In this document: in pieces, positions 1-5,523 of the stretch
Layout: each line of letters begins with the position of its first letter
Position numbering within the stretch: the stretch's first letter is position 1
Assembly (NCBI GenBank): GCA_021780055.1
Contig: JAJXZM010000572.1
Span: 1 to 5,523, forward strand
Direction of reading: 5' to 3'
From: Acidobacteriota bacterium
GTDB lineage: Bacteria; Acidobacteriota; Terriglobia; UBA7540
Length of the DNA stretch: 5,523 bases
Position numbers and translations under genes: made by a program
Notes under the pieces: model-generated
The model's input: only the letters and a program-made list of their open reading frames with translations
What the model was told of the DNA's origin: nothing
Database searches by the model: none

Positions 1-257
1 CCCTGCGCCTCGAAGTCCGTCTCCACTTGGGATATTCGTCCTCTGAATCGAGCACGTGCGCAGGTCGGGATGTATACTTGTGGTGCCGACGGTCACGCCG
101 TCGAGTGACATCGGGCACAGACCGATGCAAAGCAAAGCGCAGAGGCTATATTGTTGCGCTGTCGAACTGCAAGACAACATTGAAAGGCAGGATGTTTCAT
201 CTCTCGAGGAAAGTCATCTTGTAAATGCCCTGCCCATACAGCGCTGGGAGGCTCCAG
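1..257. other. Leader region upstream of maeB, no convincing gene
   Basis: No protein or RNA gene is recognised here. One + frame is open from the left edge to a TAA ending at 224, and another from the left edge to a TGA at 106-108, but their translations (rich in Arg, Ser and Cys) resemble no family I know. On the - strand, an ATG at 111-109 opens a frame that runs off the left edge, without a Shine-Dalgarno sequence. The region holds a small inverted repeat (CGACGG at 87-92, CCGTCG at 98-103) and a TATATT at 147-152 that could be a -10 box, but no good -35 box is 16-18 nt upstream. The maeB promoter is probably here, but I cannot place it. Confidence 0.4.
246..251 (+). promoter_or_regulatory. 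Ribosome binding site that sets the maeB start
   Basis: GGGAGG lies 6 nt before the ATG at 258. The in-frame ATG at 225 has only a GAGGA about 14 nt upstream, which is too far. This site therefore favours 258, and the resulting N-terminus also matches the usual MaeB beginning. Confidence 0.7.
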
Positions 258-2546
258 ATGGAAATTCATCAGCAGGACGCTCTCGATTATCACCGCAAAG
301 GGCGAAAAGGCAAGATTGAAGTGGTCGCCACCAAACCCTGCCGGACGCAGTGGGACCTGAGCCTGGCCTACACGCCCGGAGTAGCCGAACCGTGCCTTGA
401 GATCGCAAAATCGGCCGATCTCAGCTTCGAGTATACGGCTCGTGGCAATCTGGTGGCCGTAATCTCAAACGGCACCGCAGTGCTGGGATTGGGTAACATC
501 GGCCCCGCTGCCGGCAAGCCCGTGATGGAAGGCAAGGGAGTACTCTTCAAGCGCTTTGCCGACATCGATGTTTTCGACCTGGAAGTCAACTCCAAGGACC
601 CGGCTGAAGTCATCAGGTTTTGCCAGCTTATCGAGCCGACCTTTGGCGGCATCAATCTGGAAGACATCAAAGCGCCCGAGTGTTTCGAGATTGAGGAAAC
701 GCTGCGCCGCACAATGTCGATTCCCGTAATGCACGATGACCAGCACGGAACGGCCATCATTTCCGGCGCGGCCCTTCTGAACGCCCTGGAAATTGCCGGC
801 AAGGACATCGGCCAGGTACGTGTGGTTTTCAACGGAGCCGGTGCCTCAGGCATCGCCTGCGCGGAGCATTACATCCGCCTGGGCGTCAAACGCGAGAACG
901 TCGTTCTCTGTGATACCAAGGGCGTCGTATACGAGGGCCGCGAAGATGGCATGAACCCGTACAAGGCACGGCTCGCCTCCAAGACAGGCGCCCGTACACT
1001 TGCCGACGCGCTGAAAGGGGCAGACGTTTTTGCCGGCCTCTCTGTTCCCGGCTGCATCACTCAGGAGATGGTCCGTTCCATGGCCGACCGGCCGATCATC
1101 TTCGCCCTTGCCAATCCTGTCCCTGAAATCAGTTACGAAGACGCAAAGGCGGCGCGCCCCGATGCCATCCTGGCTACAGGACGTTCCGATTATCCGAATC
1201 AGGTGAATAACGTTCTCGGTTTTCCTTTTATCTTCCGCGGAGCGCTGGACGTTCGTGCCCGCACCATTAACCAGGAAATGGAGATTGCCGCTACACGCGC
1301 CCTGGCCACTCTCGCCCGTGAAGACGTGCCAGACGCAGTGCTTCGCGCTTACGGGTTGCGGCGGCTGGGCTTCGGCCCGGAATACATCATTCCAAAACCA
1401 TTTGACCCTCGCGTCCTGATCTGGGAATCGTCCGCCGTAGCCGAAGCTGCCATGCAGACCGGCGTTGCGAGAGTCCAGGTAGAACTTGAAGAATACCGTG
1501 ACGCGCTCTCACGACGGCTCGGACGCACTTATGAGGTGATGCAATCAGTCCGGCAGCGGGCCAAGGCCGCACCCAAGAGAATTGTTTTCTCAGAAGGTGA
1601 ACGAGAGAAGATCATTCGCGCCGCCTATCAGATCAACGAGGAAAAGATTGGCCGGCCGATTCTGATTGGCCGCCAGAACGTGATTCACGCGCGGCTGGCG
1701 GACCTCGGCATCCGGCATTTTGAGCCCGAAATCATCGAGCCGGAACAATCCCCGCGGCTGGATGCCTACGTGGAAGAGTACTTCCGGCTTCGCCAGCGCC
1801 ACGGCGTGACGCTCAGCGAAGCGCGAGACCAGATGATTAATCCAAACTACTACGGCGCCATGATGGTCCATCTGGACGACGCCGAAGGCTTCCTCGCTGG
1901 GGTAGCCCAGCATTACCCGGAAACAATCCGGCCCGCGTTGCAGATCATTGGAGTGCGCGAAGACGTACGGCGCGTCTCGGGCGTTTACGTGATTGTCACC
2001 AAGCAGCAGGTCTATTTCTTTTCCGACACCACGGTGAACATCGAACCCACCGCAGAAGACCTGGCGGAGATTGCAATGCTGGCGGCCGAGGTCGCTCGCG
2101 ACTTCAATTTTGAGCCCCGGATTGCAATGCTTTCGTTCTCAAACTTCGGCAGCACAAGGCACGCGTTGGCAGAAAAGATGCGCAAGGCCGCCGAACTGGT
2201 GAAACACGCTGACCCGAAGATAATGGTCGATGGAGAAATGATGGCAGACACGGCCGTGGTCCCGGAAATTCTCCAGGAAGATTATCCCTTCTCGACACTA
2301 AGGGGTGGAGCGAACGTGCTCATCTTCCCTGATCTTGGCGCGGCCAACATCGCTTACAAACTGATGCTGCGTATCGGCGGCTCTGAAGCCCTGGGACCCA
2401 TCCTGGTGGGCATGTCGAAACCCGTCCACGTGCTGCAGCGCGGCGCCACAGTAGAAGAAATCGTCAATATGGCCGCTATCGCTGTAGCCCATGGCAGAGT
2501 GATCGCATCGCCCAAAGAAGCGCAGGCAGGATTGCCTTTCGCTTAA
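258..2546 (+). CDS. maeB: NADP-dependent malic enzyme (oxaloacetate-decarboxylating), MaeB type with phosphotransacetylase-like C-terminal domain
   Basis: Cytoplasmic enzyme that oxidatively decarboxylates malate to pyruvate and CO2, normally making NADPH. The product is 762 residues, close to E. coli MaeB (about 760). The malic enzyme N-terminal domain (about 10-155) has the YTPGVAEPC motif (38-46, probable catalytic Tyr38) and EGKGVLFK (91-98, probable catalytic Lys93). Likely metal ligands are Glu135 and Asp136 (NLEDIKAPE) and Asp161 (MHDDQHGTA). The Rossmann domain (about 160-395) carries GAGASG (193-198), ALANPVPE (283-290) and [16 protein letters not shown] (308-323). After a linker, residues about 440-755 form a phosphotransacetylase-like domain ([55 protein letters not shown]). 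In characterised MaeB proteins this domain mediates allosteric control by acetyl-CoA rather than catalysis. The gene stands alone and converges on the transporter operon. NADP preference is inferred from the family, not read from a residue. Confidence 0.95.
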   Translation: MEIHQQDALDYHRKGRKGKIEVVATKPCRTQWDLSLAYTPGVAEPCLEIAKSADLSFEYTARGNLVAVISNGTAVLGLGNIGPAAGKPVMEGKGVLFKRFADIDVFDLEVNSKDPAEVIRFCQLIEPTFGGINLEDIKAPECFEIEETLRRTMSIPVMHDDQHGTAIISGAALLNALEIAGKDIGQVRVVFNGAGASGIACAEHYIRLGVKRENVVLCDTKGVVYEGREDGMNPYKARLASKTGARTLADALKGADVFAGLSVPGCITQEMVRSMADRPIIFALANPVPEISYEDAKAARPDAILATGRSDYPNQVNNVLGFPFIFRGALDVRARTINQEMEIAATRALATLAREDVPDAVLRAYGLRRLGFGPEYIIPKPFDPRVLIWESSAVAEAAMQTGVARVQVELEEYRDALSRRLGRTYEVMQSVRQRAKAAPKRIVFSEGEREKIIRAAYQINEEKIGRPILIGRQNVIHARLADLGIRHFEPEIIEPEQSPRLDAYVEEYFRLRQRHGVTLSEARDQMINPNYYGAMMVHLDDAEGFLAGVAQHYPETIRPALQIIGVREDVRRVSGVYVIVTKQQVYFFSDTTVNIEPTAEDLAEIAMLAAEVARDFNFEPRIAMLSFSNFGSTRHALAEKMRKAAELVKHADPKIMVDGEMMADTAVVPEILQEDYPFSTLRGGANVLIFPDLGAANIAYKLMLRIGGSEALGPILVGMSKPVHVLQRGATVEEIVNMAAIAVAHGRVIASPKEAQAGLPFA

Positions 2547-2576
2547 TGGCAACTGGATGTTGAAGCGTTCATCAGG

Positions 2577-2625
2577 CGCCTGTTCCCCTCACGATAGTGA
2601 GGGGATGCGTGTCAGGCGTTCTTTA
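2577..2625 (+). terminator. Nested hairpin after maeB, probable intrinsic terminator
   Basis: A perfect 9-bp stem (TCCCCTCAC at 2584-2592, GTGAGGGGA at 2597-2605) closes a GATA loop, starting 38 nt after the maeB stop codon. An outer stem pairs CGCCTG (2577-2582) with CAGGCG (2613-2618), leaving a 7-nt bulge on the right side. The T-rich stretch TTCTTTAT follows the outer stem. Stem strength and position between two convergent genes fit a terminator. The T tract is imperfect and follows the outer rather than the inner stem, so Rho-independent function is likely but not certain. Read on the - strand the hairpin has no T tract behind it. Confidence 0.5.
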
Positions 2626-2668
2626 TGGCACGTCTCACGGCGAGGAGCAAGGCGGCATCCAGGCGTAG

Positions 2669-3067
2669 TTACTCCTCCAGTGAATATCGTCGGTGCAGTT
2701 CCTCGATCGTCATAGGCCCGCGGCGGATGCTGACTATGGTGCGAGCACCTTTGGCATTCCGTCGGAGCGTTGCATAAACGGTGTCGCCGGCGCGCAAATC
2801 CTCAAACTTGATAGGGCTCCCCTTCTCATCGCGATAGGTAGTTGCAAACATCACTTCAACAACCTCTGTAACCTCTGTGGGCAGTTTCAGCACAATCTGA
2901 TGCTTCTCCGTGTCCACCGAGGAGACAATGAAAAAAACTTCGGCCCGCTTCAATTCACCTTGCGAGGTCTGTGCTCTTGCGATTCCGGGCAAGATCAAAA
3001 GACCCACGCACAGAAACACGCCGGCAAGAACCGTTCCCACGCTTCGGGTTGTCCTGGACGGTTTCAT
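2669..3067 (-). CDS. Small exported protein of unknown function, last gene of the transporter operon
   Basis: I do not recognise this gene with certainty. The 132-residue product begins with a classic Sec signal peptide: basic n-region (MKPSRTTR), hydrophobic core (about 10-29) and an ARA|Q cleavage site at 30-33. There is no lipobox. The mature part of about 100 residues looks all-beta, with alternating strands: VFFIVSSVDTEKHQIVLKL, a Val-rich strand, then IKFEDLRAGDTVYATLRR and TIVSIRR. The 'DLRAGDTVYA' turn recalls small periplasmic OB-fold-like domains (DUF5666-type), a resemblance from memory only. It ends in a charged helix (IEELHRRYSLEE). The gene lies 48 nt after the permease stop, so it is probably co-transcribed and may be a periplasmic accessory of the transporter. 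An in-frame ATG at 3079 would add four residues, but its only purine-rich site touches the start codon; the ATG at 3067 is better placed. Confidence 0.8.
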   Translation of the reverse strand: MKPSRTTRSVGTVLAGVFLCVGLLILPGIARAQTSQGELKRAEVFFIVSSVDTEKHQIVLKLPTEVTEVVEVMFATTYRDEKGSPIKFEDLRAGDTVYATLRRNAKGARTIVSIRRGPMTIEELHRRYSLEE

Positions 3068-3073
3068 GGTTTT

Positions 3074-3082
3074 TCCCATCCT
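3074..3082 (-). promoter_or_regulatory. Ribosome binding site deciding the start of the small exported protein
   Basis: On the - strand this reads AGGATGGGA. Its GGGA is 6 nt before the ATG at 3067, while its AGG directly abuts the alternative ATG at 3079, which is too close for initiation. It therefore supports the shorter form. Confidence 0.5.
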
Positions 3083-3083
3083 G

Positions 3084-3109
3084 CGAGCACCCGTGATTCG
3101 GGCGGCTCG
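3084..3109 (-). other. Intercistronic stem-loop between permease and small exported protein
   Basis: CGAGC (3084-3088) pairs with GCTCG (3105-3109), and inside it CCCG (3090-3093) pairs with CGGG (3099-3102) around a TGATT loop, with a small 1/2-nt internal loop. It starts 6 nt after the permease stop codon and ends just before the Shine-Dalgarno sequence of the next gene. No T tract follows on the - strand, so it does not look like a terminator. It could stabilise the upstream mRNA or set the expression ratio of the last gene; that role is inference. Confidence 0.35.
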
Positions 3110-3115
3110 GCAAAA

Positions 3116-4333
3116 TCACTCGTACCGCAGCGCCTCAATGGGGTCCAGTTTGGCAGCCTTCCGTGCCGGGTAATACCCAAAAAAGATTCCCACTCCCACG
3201 GAGAACGCCACTGCAATTAGGATCGACTCAATCGGAATCTGCGTTGGCCACTGAAGCATATTCGATACGGCCCTGGACCCGAGAATCCCCACTATTACGC
3301 CCACGGCTCCGCCCAATGAACTCAGTACCATCGCCTCGGCCAGAAACTGATTTTGTACGTCGCCCTCAGTGGCGCCAACTGCCATGCGCACCCCAATCTC
3401 GCGAGTTCGCTCGGTCACCGAAACCAGCATGATGTTCATAATTCCAATGCCGCCCACCAAGAGCGAAACCGAGGCAATGCTGGCCAGCAGCAAGGTCATA
3501 ACGCGTCCCGACTCCGACTGCGCCTGCGCCAGGTCGTCAGGGCTGCGAATCATGAAGTCATCTTCCGCATCGGGCCGCAAGCGGTGGCGCTCGCGCAGGA
3601 GCACGGCAATCTGGCGCCGTGAAGCAGCAATGGTCCTCTGCGAATTTGCCGAACACATGATGAAATTCAACCAATCGATCCCGGCCAGCTTCTTCTGCAC
3701 GGTCGTATAAGGCATCAGGACTGTGTCGTCTTCGTCGCGCCCAAATGGAGATTGACCCTTGGAAGACAGAACTCCGACAACGCGGACCGGAATATTCTTG
3801 ATCCGGATCATCTTGCCGACGGGATCTTCATTGCCAAACAGGTTCTCCACCACAGTCTGTCCCAGGAGACAAACATCCGTCGCTGAATCCACGTCGTGCT
3901 CCGTGAAGATACTGCCCTCCCGGATCGACCAGCGCCGAATGCCCAGGTAGTCTGGAGTTACGCCTTGAACAGAAGTAGACCAGTTTTCGCCAGCATACAC
4001 CGCCTGGCCCCCTGACCGAACTCCGGGAGAAACCGCGCTGATGAAGGGAATTTGCTGGGCAATAGCCCTTGCATCCCCCACCGTCAAAGTCTTGGTGGCT
4101 TCGCTGCCCAGTCGGACGCCGCGCTGGGTAACACTGCCGGCGGAAATAAAAACGATGTTGTTGCCAAGGTTGCGGATGGCTTCCTGCACCTGGTTGCTGG
4201 CTCCCACTCCAATCGCAACCGTCGAGATGACTGCGCCGACACCAATGATGATCCCCAGCATGGTCAGGATGGAACGCATCTTGTTGCGCGCCAGCGCGCG
4301 GACGGCAACACGGAGGATCGCTGCGTAATCCAT
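3116..4333 (-). CDS. MacB/FtsX-family ABC transporter permease
   Basis: Inner-membrane subunit of a MacB-type (type VII) ABC transporter, which couples cytoplasmic ATP hydrolysis to extrusion of substrates from the periplasm instead of moving them through the membrane. The 405-residue product has the family layout: a short cytoplasmic helix, TM1 (about 20-45, with the typical RSILTMLGIIIGVGAVI), a large periplasmic MacB core domain (about 46-275), then an FtsX domain with three helices (about 279-304, 331-358, 367-389). Conserved signatures include GGIGIMNIMLVSVTERTREIG (294-314), MAVGAT (317-322) and the C-terminal PARKAAKLDPIEALRYE. Unlike E. coli MacB, the ATPase is a separate polypeptide encoded just upstream. 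The ATG at 4333 is chosen over the in-frame TTG at 4336 because it overlaps the ATPase stop as TGATG and is better spaced from the Shine-Dalgarno sequence. Substrate unknown. Confidence 0.93.
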   Translation of the reverse strand: MDYAAILRVAVRALARNKMRSILTMLGIIIGVGAVISTVAIGVGASNQVQEAIRNLGNNIVFISAGSVTQRGVRLGSEATKTLTVGDARAIAQQIPFISAVSPGVRSGGQAVYAGENWSTSVQGVTPDYLGIRRWSIREGSIFTEHDVDSATDVCLLGQTVVENLFGNEDPVGKMIRIKNIPVRVVGVLSSKGQSPFGRDEDDTVLMPYTTVQKKLAGIDWLNFIMCSANSQRTIAASRRQIAVLLRERHRLRPDAEDDFMIRSPDDLAQAQSESGRVMTLLLASIASVSLLVGGIGIMNIMLVSVTERTREIGVRMAVGATEGDVQNQFLAEAMVLSSLGGAVGVIVGILGSRAVSNMLQWPTQIPIESILIAVAFSVGVGIFFGYYPARKAAKLDPIEALRYE

Positions 4334-5151
4334 CAAGCCTCCTCTCCTTCCGCCTCGTCATCAACAACCCTCGGGAGCTGCAGCAGCACTTGCCCGGCGT
4401 CGGCTCTGCTCTCGACCGATGCATCGCGCCGAATCTTACCGTCACGGAATAGAACCGAGCGCTTTGCGAATCGCGCGATATCGGGCTCGTGCGTGACCAG
4501 CATGATTGTCAAATTTTGCTCAAGATTCAGGTGTTGGAAGATCTCCATAATTTCAACGCTCGTGCGGCTGTCGAGGTTCCCTGTCGGTTCATCGGCAAGA
4601 AGGACGGATGGATTGTTCACCAGCGCGCGGGCTATCGCTACACGCTGCTGTTGCCCGCCGGAAAGTTGTGAGGGATGATGTTCTTCGCGCCCTTCCAGAC
4701 CTACGATTCGCAGCGCTTCCCTTGCCCGCTCAAGTCGCTTTTCATGAGGCACGGAGGAATAGATCAACGGCAGCTCAACATTTTCCAGCGCGGAGGTCCG
4801 CGAGAGAAGATTAAATCCCTGGAAAACAAAACCGATCTTACGGTTGCGGATGTGCGCCAGCTCAATCTTTGAAAGCGTTGAGACATCCTGCCCGTCCAGC
4901 CAGTAGGTGCCGCGTGTAGGCCGGTCAAGACATCCAATGAGGTTCATGAAAGTGGATTTTCCCGATCCCGACGCTCCCATAATGGCGACAAATTCTCCGG
5001 CTGAGATGCTCAGAGAAACTCCTCGCAACGCACGAACCTGGACCTCTCCCAGGTCGTAAATCTTGTGCAGGTCTTCCACACGAATGACAGTTTCCATCAT
5101 GTCATCGGCAACTTTAGGTTCGGGCTGTATCCCCAAAATACCCGTTGACAT
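4333..5151 (-). CDS. ABC transporter ATP-binding protein, LolD/MacB family
   Basis: Cytoplasmic nucleotide-binding subunit that should dimerise and drive the neighbouring MacB-type permease. The 272-residue product has all motifs of an active ATPase: Walker [10 protein letters not shown] (59-67), Q-loop Gln111 (FVFQGFNLL), signature LSGGQQQR (163-170), Walker B VLLADEP (183-189) with catalytic Glu188, D-loop GNLD (191-194) and H-loop His221 (VTHEPD). The order [10 protein letters not shown]...FQGFNLL...TGNLD is typical of the LolD/MacB/FtsE class. It has an N-terminal extension of about 18 residues before the usual [14 protein letters not shown] start, and an acidic tail of about 30 residues. 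The ATG at 5151 is preferred because GGAGGT lies 10 nt upstream, whereas the internal ATGs at 5100 and 5097 have no such site. The gene begins 8 nt after the adaptor stop and its TGA overlaps the permease ATG. Confidence 0.94.
   Translation of the reverse strand: MSTGILGIQPEPKVADDMMETVIRVEDLHKIYDLGEVQVRALRGVSLSISAGEFVAIMGASGSGKSTFMNLIGCLDRPTRGTYWLDGQDVSTLSKIELAHIRNRKIGFVFQGFNLLSRTSALENVELPLIYSSVPHEKRLERAREALRIVGLEGREEHHPSQLSGGQQQRVAIARALVNNPSVLLADEPTGNLDSRTSVEIMEIFQHLNLEQNLTIMLVTHEPDIARFAKRSVLFRDGKIRRDASVESRADAGQVLLQLPRVVDDEAEGEEA
4338..4349 (-). promoter_or_regulatory. Tandem ribosome binding site for the permease inside the ATPase gene
   Basis: On the - strand this reads AAGGAGAGGAGG, two overlapping Shine-Dalgarno cores 10 and 4 nt before the ATG at 4333. 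It lies in the last codons of the ATPase gene, where it encodes part of the Glu-rich tail. With the TGATG overlap it points to strong, coupled translation of the permease. It leaves only about 1 nt before the TTG at 4336, which argues against that start. Confidence 0.65.
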
Positions 5152-5159
5152 AGCTGGCG

Positions 5160-5523
5160 CTACCTCCGCACTCCACCAGGCCGCTGATTGCCGGGAAAAG
5201 TTCCCCGCGACGGGTTCCCCTGTGCGAGTTCCTCGCCGGCAACCAGGACGTCGTTCTCTTTCAGATCTCCCGCGACCATTTGGGTGTGGTTATAATCCGT
5301 AATGCCAACCGTAACGGCAATGGGCTTCAACTTTTTGTCTGTGCCAACCATCCATACAACCTGCGTTCCACCGATATGCTGCCGGGTTACCTCAGCCGGA
5401 ATGCGATGTTTCTCATAAAGTTGCTGTATTTCGTTGCGGGGCAATTCCGGCACAAAACGGAGGGCCGCGTTAGGAATCTTGATACAGCCCTTGCAGTGGC
5501 CCGTTGGGATGGTGACATAGGCC
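5160..5523 (-). CDS. Periplasmic adaptor (membrane fusion protein, MacA/HlyD-like), C-terminal part only
   Basis: The reading frame is open to the right edge, so only the last 120 or so residues are present; the N-terminus, membrane anchor, helical hairpin and lipoyl domain lie outside. The visible part matches the beta-barrel and membrane-proximal end of MacA-like adaptors: AYVTIP, then [10 protein letters not shown], then [20 protein letters not shown], and [17 protein letters not shown]. Such proteins bridge the MacB permease to a TolC-type outer-membrane channel and stimulate the ATPase. The GTG at 5453 is an internal valine codon, not a start, because the PNAALRF motif lies upstream of it in the same frame. 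An unusual feature is a Cys-Lys-Gly-Cys pair (codons 5484-5495) just before [10 protein letters not shown]. The tail ends in a Gly/Pro/Arg-rich segment, with the ATPase gene 8 nt downstream. Confidence 0.88.
   Translation of the reverse strand, partial: AYVTIPTGHCKGCIKIPNAALRFVPELPRNEIQQLYEKHRIPAEVTRQHIGGTQVVWMVGTDKKLKPIAVTVGITDYNHTQMVAGDLKENDVLVAGEELAQGNPSRGTFPGNQRPGGVRR
5162..5167 (-). promoter_or_regulatory. Ribosome binding site of the ATPase, overlapping the adaptor stop codon
   Basis: On the - strand this reads GGAGGT, 10 nt before the ATG at 5151. Its final T is the first base of the adaptor's TAG stop, so the end of adaptor translation and the ATPase start are closely tied. It supports 5151 over the internal ATGs near 5100. 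Confidence 0.6.

Noticed and set aside
147..152. TATATT as the -10 box of a maeB promoter
   Set aside because: The position 16-18 nt upstream holds nothing like TTGACA, so it is mentioned only as a possibility and not called.
225..257. Upstream ATG at 225 as the maeB start, adding 11 residues
   Set aside because: Its purine-rich site is too far away, the extra residues do not match known MaeB N-termini, and the ATG at 258 has GGGAGG at ideal spacing.
368..853. 161-codon - strand frame antisense to maeB
   Set aside because: Antisense shadow within a strongly conserved enzyme gene; no ribosome binding site or recognisable domain was seen.
2693..3220. 175-codon + strand open frame antisense to the small exported protein
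   Set aside because: Its translation is low in hydrophobic structure and resembles no family, it runs into the permease gene, and the opposite strand has a clean signal peptide and a ribosome binding site.
3828..4445. 205-codon - strand frame overlapping the permease and ATPase ends
   Set aside because: It is another frame of the permease/ATPase junction; the Arg/Ser/Cys-rich product lacks any motif, while the overlapped genes have full domain signatures.
5451..5453. GTG at 5453 as the start of a short 97-residue gene
   Set aside because: The frame continues upstream to the window edge and encodes the conserved AYVTIP...PNAALRF part of an adaptor, so this is an internal valine.
1..5523. Mobile elements, CRISPR arrays, tRNA or rRNA genes
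   Set aside because: I saw no regularly spaced repeats, transposase motifs, terminal inverted repeats with target duplications, or tRNA/rRNA-like sequence.

Overview
This is a moderately GC-rich bacterial window with two convergent blocks. On the + strand is a full-length maeB-type malic enzyme. On the - strand is the downstream end of a MacAB-like export operon. Separate adaptor, ATPase and permease genes of this style, together with a small exported protein, suggest a soil-type Gram-negative such as an acidobacterium. That is an impression from general family knowledge; nothing in the window fixes the taxon.

Layout: 1-257 is the leader of the malic enzyme gene, with no convincing gene. 258-2546 (+) encodes a 762-residue malic enzyme fused to a phosphotransacetylase-like domain. 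2547-2668 is a convergent intergenic spacer with a strong nested hairpin, probably the maeB terminator. 2669-3067 (-) encodes a small protein with a signal peptide. 3116-4333 (-) encodes a MacB/FtsX-type permease, 4333-5151 (-) its ABC ATPase, and 5160-5523 (-) the C-terminal part of a periplasmic adaptor (membrane fusion protein) that continues past the right edge.

The four - strand genes read adaptor, ATPase, permease, small exported protein. The junctions are 8 nt, a 1-nt TGATG overlap, and 48 nt, so one transcript is likely; its promoter lies outside the window. The first three should form an inner-membrane efflux or extrusion machine (ATPase dimer, two permeases, periplasmic adaptor) that would normally work with a TolC-like outer-membrane channel. 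No such channel gene is visible here. The substrate cannot be told from the sequence. The malic enzyme is central carbon metabolism and has no evident link to the transporter.

Nothing here amounts to a clearly new system. The points most worth checking are the small exported protein at the end of the transporter operon, a CxxC pair in the adaptor just before its conserved PNAALRF motif, the partly retained active-site motif in the malic enzyme's phosphotransacetylase-like domain, and the nested palindromes between the convergent genes.
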